DNA of 22,415 nt from positions 1 through 22,415 of IMG/VR virus record IMGVR_UViG_3300035698_022240; one strand, 5' to 3'. This document shows, one piece after another, positions 1 through 6,694 of the stretch (position 1 is its first letter; every line of letters starts with the position of its first letter). The notes beneath the pieces are model-generated. The model was not told where the DNA came from. It saw nothing but the letters and a program-made list of their open reading frames with translations, and did not search any database. The position numbers and the translations under genes are program-made. The stretch comes from a virus.

Positions 1-1
1 G

Positions 2-37
2 GCAAGTAACCTTGTGGCGAATGGCGTGATTGATTGA
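2..37 (+). CDS. 3' end of a gene cut by the window edge
   Basis: An open frame enters from the left edge and stops with TGA at 35-37, leaving only 11 visible codons (ending NGVID). The next gene's ribosome binding site follows at once, as expected for the end of a preceding gene in the same direction. Nothing can be said about function, and so short an open frame could be chance. Confidence 0.25.
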   Translation, partial: ASNLVANGVID

Positions 38-59
38 ACGATACGAACGGAGGGGCACA

Positions 60-191
60 ATGCCGCACAACCCGCAAACGCATGAGCAGATAGCCAACAA
101 CGCACAGATCAAAGTAAGTTATGATCGTGATCCGAAGTCGCACCATGCAGCTTGGGGCATCAAGTTGAAGCCTGACATCCTAGATGATTAG
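60..191 (+). CDS. small hypothetical protein, 43 aa
   Basis: An ATG lies 6 bases after a strong GGAGG ribosome binding site (around 49-53), and the frame runs 43 codons to TAG. The peptide is polar and His/Asn-rich at the start (MPHNPQTHEQIANNAQ), with no membrane segment, signal peptide or cysteine pair. No family is recognised. The binding site and the weak terminator-like hairpin just behind it argue for a real gene. It converges on the minus-strand terminase gene. Confidence 0.55.
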   Translation: MPHNPQTHEQIANNAQIKVSYDRDPKSHHAAWGIKLKPDILDD

Positions 192-193
192 GT

Positions 194-216
194 AAACAGC
201 GCCTGTTTCCTTTACT
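194..216 (+). terminator. weak terminator-like hairpin
   Basis: AAACAG (194-199), loop CGC, CTGTTT (203-208) form a 6-bp stem followed by a pyrimidine-rich run (CCTTTACTT). It lies directly behind the 43-codon gene. The stem is A/T-rich and the U-tract is interrupted, so it is a modest candidate. Confidence 0.4.
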
Positions 217-237
217 TAATTTAGCCCTCAAATCGGT

Positions 238-243
238 TATAAT
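238..243 (+). promoter_or_regulatory. TATAAT -10 box, candidate sigma70-like promoter
   Basis: A perfect TATAAT hexamer lies in the A/T-rich gap between the convergent small gene and terL. No good TTGACA-like -35 is present at 17 bases; TTTACT at 211-216 is too far away (21-base spacer). If active, it would transcribe the short structured stretch that ends at the terminator at 302-322. Confidence 0.35.
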
Positions 244-249
244 TAGATG

Positions 250-322
250 TAAAGAAGTACACTAGTGTCGCCCAGACACAGTGAGCCACGATTACAAACC
301 CAGAGGCATCTGACCTCTTTTT
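250..322 (+). ncRNA. candidate small non-coding RNA of about 70 nt
   Basis: Downstream of the TATAAT box there is no reading frame, but there are two stable hairpins. The first pairs CACT-A-GTGTC (260-269) with GACACAGTG (275-283): 9 bp with one bulged A and a 5-base loop. The second is the intrinsic terminator at 302-322. Promoter, hairpin and terminator in about 85 bases is the layout of a small RNA. It could instead be a pair of transcription-stop hairpins guarding the convergent junction with terL. Its 3' end overlaps the last bases of terL on the opposite strand. No known RNA family is recognised. Confidence 0.35.
302..322 (+). terminator. intrinsic terminator facing terL
   Basis: AGAGG (302-306), loop CATCTGA, CCTCT (314-318) run into TTTTT (318-322). 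The U-tract is on the plus strand only, so it stops rightward transcription from running antisense into terL. It overlaps the terL stop codon at 321-323. Confidence 0.6.
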
Positions 323-2048
323 ACATGGCACCGCCAAGGAAGTCCTTGGGATCTACTTCGACGTGTTCTGGTGCCGAGGTAGCTTGATCGCCCACGTTGA
401 ACGCGTCTTGCGGGACCATGTCGACAACCGGGGAACCCATGAGCTTCATGGCCACCGTACCCGCGAAACACAGGGCGTGTGCAAAGTCATCAGGTTGTGC
501 CGGGTTGCGTAAGAAGCGGCGAGACGTCAGGCCGCCAGTTTCTGATATGTTTTCGTAGGGGCTGAGCAGATCATCCGTGAAGGTCTTGAACTCGGCCTGG
601 GGCGGAAAGAACATACGTCCGTACTTGATAGATAAGAATAACACCTCAAGAGCAGTGGTTTTATCTATAGTCCAGCGATGGTGACCCAAGATCGGGTTAT
701 AGTTGAGCATCCTGTTTTGACGCACATACTGGATCTGGACTACCGGCAACCCGAAACGCTGCTCCAGCATGACATTCTTATCAAAACCCATACCGAAGTC
801 AGCGGCTAACATACGACAGTTATAGAACCGGTGTGCTTTTGCGATCTCTGCCAGGGTATCATCGGGGTCGAAACCTACAAAACGTTTGGCCCACAAGACA
901 TGCATGGTACCGTCAGGCCGTACACCTAGAATGGTGTGGACCGTAAACGATGTCTGCTCTGCAATGCCCCAGTCAACTCCCCCTACCGTAAAGACGTAAT
1001 CAGCGGTGCTGTTCTGCAGTTGCTTGACGGTAGGCAATACGCTCTGGCGATCGATATCGGTCTGGGTAATGAGGCGAGCACCCAGTGAACAACTGATACC
1101 CAGGATTTCCTGTAGGGTAAGGGATACTGGATACCGGGTTACTTTCCGGATCAGTGCGCTCCACTTCACGGGGTTGCAGGCAATAGCGGGCACCACGATT
1201 TGAGGTATGTGATACCCCCGGAAGGTATCCACTCGATCCCGATGCGCCGGAACATATATGCCCCCACGTACATCCAGCAGCTTACCGCACTTAGCGCAGC
1301 TCGGGCCCTGGGGCCGAATCATCTTCAGCACTTTGCCCTCGACGGTAGGGATATTCCAGTGATTACAGCCCGAGCACTTCATGGCCCACTCAGACATAGA
1401 GGTCTGCTGCCAGTAGTTCTCGATGGTGTTATCCGTGGTTTTAGCAGTGCCCGTAAATTTACGCAACCCCCATTCAGATGCAGTCAGTGATTCACTGATA
1501 ATGGGGATGTTGTCTACCAGTTGATCCTGGATCTCATCGAAATCAATCCTGTCCGCGTAAATACCACGGGCACGATCAGATGAGGTCTTGGCGTACGTGA
1601 GCTGAATACCGGCTCCGTTAGCCCAACTCTGGTGCATGACAGTACGCATGATCTTGGAGTCGGAGGTCTCACCTTCGCCCCCTTCTTGCAGTGCAACAGC
1701 AGCAAAACATGACGATATGGCTTCAGTGAGATACAGAGTTGAATAGCGCATCGTCTGCTGTTGCAGCGGTGCTACATAGAGCAATTGCATATGAGGAACG
1801 CTGATTGCGTCCAACACCTCAGAACGGGAAAGGTTCATACTTTTCCCGATTTGTCGCCCGCACATGAATAATGTGTCGGGTGAGCAATCCCTGTCGTACA
1901 TAGGACGCAGTTGAGGATAGTCTTGCAGTGAGTACGGTTCTCCCCTGACACGAAAGAACATTGGTAGCAGTTCGGAACGGTCCAAGTTTGCGATAGCATC
2001 TTGTGCCGTTGAGTTATCTACTAATTCGTATTTTTCGGAGGAACCCAT
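321..2048 (-). CDS. terL: terminase large subunit (packaging ATPase/nuclease)
   Basis: This 575-aa protein is the DNA packaging motor of a tailed phage: its ATPase pumps DNA into the prohead and its nuclease cuts the concatemer. The ATPase domain has a Walker A-like CGRQIGKS (63-70), a Walker B RIDFDE (167-172, acidic D171/E172) and a TGTAKT coupling motif (199-204). A zinc-binding insert with CSGC (225-228) and CAKC (251-254) follows. The C-terminal RNase H-like nuclease has candidate metal-binding aspartates at D359 (VGGVDWG), D417 (AADFGMG) and D520/D521. The length is normal for the family. The start is the only in-frame option, because TGA lies two codons upstream; no good ribosome binding site is visible. 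It is the only confident minus-strand gene here. No small terminase subunit is seen, so it probably lies to the left. Confidence 0.93.
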   Translation of the reverse strand: MGSSEKYELVDNSTAQDAIANLDRSELLPMFFRVRGEPYSLQDYPQLRPMYDRDCSPDTLFMCGRQIGKSMNLSRSEVLDAISVPHMQLLYVAPLQQQTMRYSTLYLTEAISSCFAAVALQEGGEGETSDSKIMRTVMHQSWANGAGIQLTYAKTSSDRARGIYADRIDFDEIQDQLVDNIPIISESLTASEWGLRKFTGTAKTTDNTIENYWQQTSMSEWAMKCSGCNHWNIPTVEGKVLKMIRPQGPSCAKCGKLLDVRGGIYVPAHRDRVDTFRGYHIPQIVVPAIACNPVKWSALIRKVTRYPVSLTLQEILGISCSLGARLITQTDIDRQSVLPTVKQLQNSTADYVFTVGGVDWGIAEQTSFTVHTILGVRPDGTMHVLWAKRFVGFDPDDTLAEIAKAHRFYNCRMLAADFGMGFDKNVMLEQRFGLPVVQIQYVRQNRMLNYNPILGHHRWTIDKTTALEVLFLSIKYGRMFFPPQAEFKTFTDDLLSPYENISETGGLTSRRFLRNPAQPDDFAHALCFAGTVAMKLMGSPVVDMVPQDAFNVGDQATSAPEHVEVDPKDFLGGAM

Positions 2049-2247
2049 GCTTCAAGTATGGAAACTGTGGCGCGCTGCTGTTGCAGAATGTGCCACATGT
2101 GTTGTAAACTACTTCTGTGATATGACGGACTTCATTCGTATAGATTACTGTACGGGAATGGATATGTCAACACCCGCGGAGGTAGCTACTAATGCAGAAT
2201 CGATCACCGAATGTGTATCGAAGAATAAAACAGACCCGGTTGCGTAA
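2047..2247 (+). CDS. small hypothetical protein, 66 aa
   Basis: The start ATG follows a strong CGGAGGA ribosome binding site with good spacing. The first half is hydrophobic and Cys/Trp-containing (MLQVWKLWRAAVAEC...), with cysteines at 15, 18, 24 and 35. The tail is polar and acidic, then Lys-rich. No family is recognised; the N-terminal part could associate with membrane. The start codon overlaps that of the divergent terL gene within one CATG, so the binding site lies inside terL coding sequence. The strong binding site favours a real gene. Confidence 0.5.
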   Translation: MLQVWKLWRAAVAECATCVVNYFCDMTDFIRIDYCTGMDMSTPAEVATNAESITECVSKNKTDPVA

Positions 2248-2346
2248 AGAGGATCCGTCACTGCTCTTTCCCGCAGAGACGCATCGTCCTCGCTATCAAC
2301 ACGGGCTTACATTAACCCACAGACGAGGGGAAAAAGGAACGGCTAA

Positions 2347-2469
2347 ATGGGTGAAATACGTTTGATCATAACTGTCCTGTTATGCTTAGTTGCGGCGAGC
2401 GCCATAATACTGGCTGCACGTACGCAACGACGCGTTAGCAAACAGTGTGATCCACCGGCAGAAGAGTAA
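2347..2469 (+). CDS. small membrane protein, 40 aa
   Basis: This short frame starts with ATG after an AAGGAA sequence about 8 bases upstream. The peptide has one clear membrane segment (about residues 5-23, LIITVLLCLVAASAIILAA), then a basic stretch (RTQRRVSK) and an acidic tail. By the positive-inside rule the C-terminus would be cytoplasmic. It opens a run of three short membrane-protein genes. Small phage membrane proteins often act in lysis or superinfection control, but nothing here proves that. Confidence 0.55.
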   Translation: MGEIRLIITVLLCLVAASAIILAARTQRRVSKQCDPPAEE

Positions 2470-2492
2470 TAACAGGCCACAGGAGGTGCACT

Positions 2493-2732
2493 ATGGTCGT
2501 AGGTGGATTTCTATTCCTGATAGGAGCGGTAATCCTTCAGGTTCGATTAGATGCATACCGACGATACGGTGACAACATAGCGAGTCGGCTGGCGCAACGC
2601 CACGCAGACGCAGCGACGGTAATAAAGCCGTCACCCGCAGTTGCAAAGACTGCGCCGGCACCACGTGTCGATCCTTACCGGAAAGCAATCGCTATTCCGA
2701 GTACACCGCAACACGCGGTACCCACAGTATGA
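2493..2732 (+). CDS. small membrane-anchored protein, 79 aa
   Basis: An AGGAGGTG ribosome binding site precedes the ATG. Residues 2-17 (VVGGFLFLIGAVILQV) form one N-terminal membrane segment. A basic helix and then an Ala/Pro-rich tail follow, so it looks like a membrane-anchored protein with a flexible tail. Its stop overlaps the next start (ATGA at 2729-2732), implying translational coupling. No family is recognised. Confidence 0.65.
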   Translation: MVVGGFLFLIGAVILQVRLDAYRRYGDNIASRLAQRHADAATVIKPSPAVAKTAPAPRVDPYRKAIAIPSTPQHAVPTV

Positions 2733-3130
2733 AATGTGGACCAGGCGGAACGATTCTGCTCATCGGGTTTGTGCTTATAGCATTATTCGATGGCGTACTG
2801 GGGTTAATCCTGTTAGCGGCAGGCGGAGCATACCTTACGTACGCTGTAGTGGTGCTGACGCATCAGCAGATCACAGCTAAGATCTACCGGACGAAAGAAC
2901 GGGAGATCGAGATACAGGTAGCATCTGTTAAGGATAAGGACACGCGTCGCCTGATGGAAAGGCAAGCCCGACAAGAGTTGTCGGAACTGCAGGACCAATC
3001 ATGCAAGGATGATAAAGGCGTGGAGAATGCCGGTGGACTCATGGCGTTAGGCGTTTTAGTCTTTCCCGTGTTGCTGATCGGCGTATTAATCGGTGGTGCG
3101 TGGACACTTATTACACGTGACCAACGATAA
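2729..3130 (+). CDS. membrane protein with coiled-coil-like middle, 133 aa
   Basis: The start overlaps the previous stop by four bases (ATGA). There is a hydrophobic N-terminal region with one or two membrane segments (about 8-46), a charged helical middle (about 50-95, rich in K/E/R/Q, likely coiled coil), and a C-terminal membrane segment (about 104-128). The predicted form is a hairpin anchored at both ends. The strong terminator at 3185-3209 closes this group of genes. The function is unknown. Confidence 0.7.
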   Translation: MKCGPGGTILLIGFVLIALFDGVLGLILLAAGGAYLTYAVVVLTHQQITAKIYRTKEREIEIQVASVKDKDTRRLMERQARQELSELQDQSCKDDKGVENAGGLMALGVLVFPVLLIGVLIGGAWTLITRDQR

Positions 3131-3145
3131 CGAACATGCGGGCTG

Positions 3146-3171
3146 CTTAGCAGGGACAATGTCCTGCTAAG
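3146..3171 (+). repeat. 9-bp stem-loop between gene groups
   Basis: CTTAGCAGG (3146-3154) and CCTGCTAAG (3163-3171) form a perfect 9-bp inverted repeat with an 8-base loop, 15 bases after the membrane-protein gene. It has no U-tract, so it is not an intrinsic terminator by itself. It lies just before one and may protect or process the mRNA end. Confidence 0.6.
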
Positions 3172-3184
3172 TGGTCCGAATTAC

Positions 3185-3209
3185 GGGAGTGCAAGCTGCA
3201 CTCCCTTTT
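3185..3209 (+). terminator. strong intrinsic terminator
   Basis: GGGAGTGCA (3185-3193), loop AGC, TGCACTCCC (3197-3205), then TTTT. The 9-bp G/C-rich stem with a U-tract is a classic factor-independent terminator, ending transcription of the small membrane-protein genes. Confidence 0.85.
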
Positions 3210-3231
3210 AGCTATTGGATAGAAAACACCC

Positions 3232-3243
3232 CTCCTAAAGGAG
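3232..3243 (+). promoter_or_regulatory. ribosome binding site inside a short hairpin
   Basis: CTCC (3232-3235), loop TAAA, GGAG (3240-3243) form a hairpin whose right arm is the Shine-Dalgarno sequence of the DUF932 gene at 3250. It could restrain translation, but a 4-bp stem is marginal and the ribosome may open it easily. Confidence 0.35.
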
Positions 3244-3249
3244 ATACAG

Positions 3250-4149
3250 ATGACAGACGCACACAAGAACGTAGCAATGATAAACGATGATCCCTTTGCC
3301 CCAGTGCAGTTAAGGAACATTGAGAACGCCGGCCGCAAGACAGATAAGTTCTGGGTCGAGATTGAGGATTCCGAAACCAACGAGTTCCGTGAGATACCCG
3401 GTGTAGGTGTTGTTCACGGTAGCGACTACCAGCTTGTCTCGAACAGACAGGTACATGACATGGCGGTAGGGGTTCTGGATGAAACCGGAATGGTCTATAA
3501 GCCATTGCCGACATTTGGCGCAGGCCATTCCGAACCACTGAACTGGAACGGACGCCGGTTCTCGGCCAAATGGTTTGTCGAGGATGCGGCCGTGGATGTT
3601 CCCGGTGGTTCCAAGATGATGCTGGGTGTCGAGGCCCGTAACAGTTACGACGGCTCCTGCAAGGTCGGGCTGGCGTTCTTCGCCATGCACCTGGTATGCA
3701 GCAACCAGTTCTACAGTAATAATCTGTTAGGCACGCCTTTCGTGTTCCCGCATATCAACAAGGGCGGTAACCTGGAAGAAGACATCGGATTAGCCATGGC
3801 GCAGATTCGAGCGCAAGCAGCAGGGTTCGTCAAGGTAGGCCCCAACATGCGGATGTTGCAGGATACACGCGTGGACAAGTTCACCGACTTCCTGGCACTC
3901 AGGGAACAACTCAAAGCCACGGCTGGACTTGAGTTCCGCGATAAGGTAATACTGGACGAGCTGTCTGGTCGTGGCCCGAGTGCCGCGATGGAGATACCCA
4001 CAGCGGATTACTCTGACCCGTCAACTTACTGGTCGATCGGGAACGCGTATACCGCGGTATGCACTCACCAGGTAGGTGGGGTTCGTGGCGCTGATCAGTC
4101 GGGTCGAGTTATCGACTTCCTGCTGAATAGCGCATCAAAGGTAGCGTAA
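3250..4149 (+). CDS. DUF932 phage/plasmid-like protein
   Basis: This 299-aa protein resembles the DUF932 (phage/plasmid-like, TIGR03299-type) family, common on phages and plasmids with no settled biochemical role. The signature is the central stretch with NSYDGSCKVGL followed by a conserved VCSNQF and, soon after, a His in FPHINKG. The fold is soluble, with no membrane segment. The start has a strong AAAGGAGA binding site 6 bases upstream. It sits alone between the terminator at 3185-3209 and a G/C-rich hairpin at 4157-4183, so it may be made at a level different from its neighbours. Confidence 0.75.
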   Translation: MTDAHKNVAMINDDPFAPVQLRNIENAGRKTDKFWVEIEDSETNEFREIPGVGVVHGSDYQLVSNRQVHDMAVGVLDETGMVYKPLPTFGAGHSEPLNWNGRRFSAKWFVEDAAVDVPGGSKMMLGVEARNSYDGSCKVGLAFFAMHLVCSNQFYSNNLLGTPFVFPHINKGGNLEEDIGLAMAQIRAQAAGFVKVGPNMRMLQDTRVDKFTDFLALREQLKATAGLEFRDKVILDELSGRGPSAAMEIPTADYSDPSTYWSIGNAYTAVCTHQVGGVRGADQSGRVIDFLLNSASKVA

Positions 4150-4156
4150 ACAATCT

Positions 4157-4183
4157 GGAGTGGGCGGGATTTCCCGCCCCTCC
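4157..4183 (+). terminator. very stable hairpin, possible attenuator
   Basis: GGAG-T-GGGCGGG (4157-4168), loop ATTT, CCCGCCC-CTCC (4173-4183): 11 bp with one bulged T. No U-tract follows, so complete termination is unlikely. It may set the 3' end of the DUF932 mRNA or reduce readthrough into the next gene, whose AGGAGG binding site starts four bases later. Confidence 0.5.
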
Positions 4184-4196
4184 ATTAGGAGGTAAA

Positions 4197-4547
4197 ATGG
4201 AAGCGATATTGACATTTCAGATCAAGGATACACTAGCCGAAAAAGGCGGAGACGGTAAAGCCGTTAACGTGCCGGTAGAAGCCGTGCACCGAATAGCGGT
4301 TACAAGCACGGGTACCGATCTGCCTGATATGCGTGCGCTGATAGACAGTATCGTCACTGATGGCGTGGAGAAGTTACTCGATAAGGTCTTTGCTGAATAT
4401 CCAGAGGCAGAGGCTACAATCCGTGCTAACTGTGATGCAGCCCGTAAGAAGGCAGCCAAGAAGAAAGCAGATGAGGCCGAAGCCAAGAAGAAAGCAGATG
4501 AGGCCGAAGCCAAGAAGCAAGCAGAACCCAAGGCTGCCGCTAAGTGA
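4197..4547 (+). CDS. hypothetical protein with Lys/Ala/Glu repeat tail, 116 aa
   Basis: The N-terminal 80 residues look like a small globular domain (MEAILTFQIKDTLAEKGG... DIAL-type helices, AEYPEAEATIR). The last 35 residues are a highly charged helix built from a tandem nonapeptide, KKKADEAEA, repeated twice and then degenerating. Such tails usually form a single extended alpha-helix. The AGGAGG binding site is perfect. The gene overlaps the next by four bases (GTGA). No family is recognised. Confidence 0.7.
   Translation: MEAILTFQIKDTLAEKGGDGKAVNVPVEAVHRIAVTSTGTDLPDMRALIDSIVTDGVEKLLDKVFAEYPEAEATIRANCDAARKKAAKKKADEAEAKKKADEAEAKKQAEPKAAAK
4458..4511 (+). repeat. two tandem 27-bp repeats in coding sequence
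   Basis: Two identical 27-base units (4458-4484 and 4485-4511), each encoding KKKADEAEA, followed by a partial diverging third copy. Identity at the DNA level suggests a recent duplication and a site of length variation. Confidence 0.9.
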
Positions 4548-5194
4548 GAATCGCTAATCAGCGGCTTAAAATGTGCCGGGGTTGCGGGGTAGACCGCCCC
4601 ATTACCTGGTTCAGGATGCCACCCCAGCCGGGTAAACGTGCGAGGGCGCATGGTAAATGCAGGACCTGCCGACAGCGAGACGCGGCTGTAGCAGACGCAT
4701 TGGCCCAATGGGATTGGGCGAAAGCGTTACACAAAGAAGTTAGCATGTCGCTTTATAAGCAGGGTAAGCCCGGACTGCATGCCTCTATCGATGCCATCCT
4801 CTTGCGTGCATTGCTGATCGCACAGTGTGGTAAATGCGCCTTCGATAACGAGGCACAATTACTGCTACCCGATGGGGACCTAGAGGGCAGAACCACGTTG
4901 CGCAGGTGGCGTAATAGTCTTGATCCCAAATCTAGACTCAGGACACCTTACCTGGTACGGGTAACAGATTACAACCCGTGGATACCGGGAAACATCATGC
5001 TGATTCGATTCGGGCTCGTGAGTCTCTACCACACCCTGAATTATACGGCACAGGGTTTTCAGGCCACGGTAAAACGATTGATAGTCAGGCCCCCTGATGT
5101 ACCACAAGAAGCGCGGCTCAAATCAGTGGTAGCGGAACTGAATAAACAATATTTCTTTCACTGGAAAACGAAAGGGAAGGGCAAGGCCACATGA
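4544..5194 (+). CDS. zinc-finger protein of unknown function, 216 aa
   Basis: Translation starts at GTG overlapping the previous stop (GTGA), typical of coupled genes. Near the N-terminus are two cysteine pairs, CRGC (about 11-14) and CRTC (about 39-42), forming a likely zinc ribbon. A third motif, CGKC, occurs near residue 95. The rest is basic with hydrophobic helices and a Lys-rich end. The pattern is reminiscent of phage endonuclease-like or DNA-binding zinc proteins, but I find no complete HNH triad, so the function stays open. Its stop overlaps the RNase H start (ATGA). Confidence 0.6.
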   Translation: MRIANQRLKMCRGCGVDRPITWFRMPPQPGKRARAHGKCRTCRQRDAAVADALAQWDWAKALHKEVSMSLYKQGKPGLHASIDAILLRALLIAQCGKCAFDNEAQLLLPDGDLEGRTTLRRWRNSLDPKSRLRTPYLVRVTDYNPWIPGNIMLIRFGLVSLYHTLNYTAQGFQATVKRLIVRPPDVPQEARLKSVVAELNKQYFFHWKTKGKGKAT

Positions 5195-5703
5195 GTAAAC
5201 CACATGCATATCTATTCGCGGATGGCTCATGCGGCTCCCAGCAGAACAATCTGGGGGGATGGGCCTCTATTGCGGTAACGCAGTCAGAGCGGAAAGTATT
5301 GTACGGGGTAGCGTGCCCCACAACTATCAGCCGCTGCGAGCTTATACCCATCATTGAAGGTTTACGCTGGATCAAGCAGAACTGGGTACATGGACCAGGG
5401 TTCCGCGTGCTGGCGATCTCGGATTCGGAATACACCGTCAAAACCTTATCCGGTCTGTATGCCCGACATAAGAACACTGATCTCTGGGCTGGCCTGGATG
5501 AAGTGGTGAAGGGCATGAACGTGCGCTTTCGATGGCGCGAACGAAATACACTGCTCTACATGGAGTTGTGTGATGGCTTATGTGGTGGCTTCCGTAAAGA
5601 GGTCAAACTGATAGCCAATGATCTTTTCGGTGATTACCGAGATGCAGAACAACAGATACCATACGGTGCATTACCCGACGACATCGAGGAGAACGAGACT
5701 TGA
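5191..5703 (+). CDS. RNase H-like ribonuclease
   Basis: This 170-aa protein has the acidic residues of RNase HI in order: D11 in FADGSC, E50 in SRCELIPIIEGL, D78 in ISDSEYTVK and D128 in MELCDGLC, with the usual GGWA strand (22-25) between the first two. RNase H removes the RNA of RNA-DNA hybrids, here most likely primers laid down during phage replication. The start overlaps the previous stop (ATGA). The C-terminal 40 residues are an acidic extension beyond the catalytic core. The nearest downstream gene is a homing endonuclease, and then the SbcD-like nuclease. Confidence 0.8.
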   Translation: MSKPHAYLFADGSCGSQQNNLGGWASIAVTQSERKVLYGVACPTTISRCELIPIIEGLRWIKQNWVHGPGFRVLAISDSEYTVKTLSGLYARHKNTDLWAGLDEVVKGMNVRFRWRERNTLLYMELCDGLCGGFRKEVKLIANDLFGDYRDAEQQIPYGALPDDIEENET

Positions 5704-5760
5704 CTTAGCTAGTACCCCCGTATAGTATGCACATGAATGATATACATATAGGAGTACTAG

Positions 5761-6693
5761 ATGCAAAAAGGACAAAAAATGTCAGCCGCACAACGGCAAA
5801 AGATTAGCGCCGCACATCAAGGTCTGAAGCATACAGCCGCCACTAAGAAAAAGCTGTGCGCACAGGCACGACGCGTGGCGCAGCTAGAACGGCTACTAGA
5901 GCCCATACCGTTAGCATATTACTGGATTGGTTTCCTGCTCGCTGATGGTCACGTGACTCCGCGTGGTCAATTGCGATTACGGATCGCAGAATGTGACAAA
6001 GCGCACTTGCTTAAATATGGGCGCTTCATACATTACACAGGTAAGGTAGCCACACACGTGGGCAGTAAACCTACACACCAAAACGACGTGTGCATTGTTG
6101 CCGCTAATAAACAAGTACTGGCGCAACTAGCCGAGTTTGGTTTACGTCCGCGTAAGACATACTATCCGCCGCAGCCGGAAAGTTTACCCGCTGATACCGA
6201 TCTTATGCTATCACTCCTCATAGGTTTTATAGATGGAGACGGCGCAATACAATATCAAACCGGGAGGTCTGATTGTAAGTTGACTATTAAAGTGCACAGC
6301 ACGTGGCTCAGTATACTAGCTGCGCTGCGTCAACGTGTAGTATCGATTTTCAACACAGATATGGCCGAACCCCATATCAATGCGCAGGGCTACGCGCATT
6401 GGTGTATGGCGAATCAGCGGGTGCTGCGTGAGCTTAAGCAGCATGCGATTAGATTAGGTTTGCCGATGTTAGCGCGTAAATGGGATAAGATCGATTTAGA
6501 ACGAGGACCAGGGCGCGGGGAAGTCGCCAAAGAGCGGTTGCTACTGGCGCAACAGTTACGCGAACAAGATTATTCTAACGTAGAAATAGCAAAAACATTG
6601 CACGTTAGCTATGCGTGTATCGAAGCTATGATGTGGCGGGGCAAGCTTATGCGTCGCCAAAAATGGGTTAAATTAAACACAAAGGAGAACTAA
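5761..6693 (+). CDS. LAGLIDADG homing endonuclease, free-standing
   Basis: This 310-aa protein has two LAGLIDADG helices, WIGFLLADG (55-63) and LIGFIDGDG (153-161), each ending in a catalytic acidic residue, so a single chain should form the pseudo-dimeric nuclease. The first 35 residues look like a NUMOD3-type DNA-binding repeat (GQKMSAAQRQKISAAHQG). The C-terminus has a helix-turn-helix (about 262-300, NVEIAKTLHVSYACIE) that probably adds DNA contacts. An AGGAG site precedes the ATG. RNase H upstream and SbcD downstream both look complete, so it is free-standing rather than inside a broken gene. Such enzymes cut genomes lacking them and spread by repair. Codon use is somewhat A/T-richer than that of its neighbours. 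Confidence 0.85.
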   Translation: MQKGQKMSAAQRQKISAAHQGLKHTAATKKKLCAQARRVAQLERLLEPIPLAYYWIGFLLADGHVTPRGQLRLRIAECDKAHLLKYGRFIHYTGKVATHVGSKPTHQNDVCIVAANKQVLAQLAEFGLRPRKTYYPPQPESLPADTDLMLSLLIGFIDGDGAIQYQTGRSDCKLTIKVHSTWLSILAALRQRVVSIFNTDMAEPHINAQGYAHWCMANQRVLRELKQHAIRLGLPMLARKWDKIDLERGPGRGEVAKERLLLAQQLREQDYSNVEIAKTLHVSYACIEAMMWRGKLMRRQKWVKLNTKEN

Positions 6694-6694
6694 T

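Noticed and set aside
4217-4708. 163-codon minus-strand open frame
   Set aside because: It lies opposite two well-supported coupled plus-strand genes, has low-complexity Ala/Ser content from the repeat and shows no binding site.
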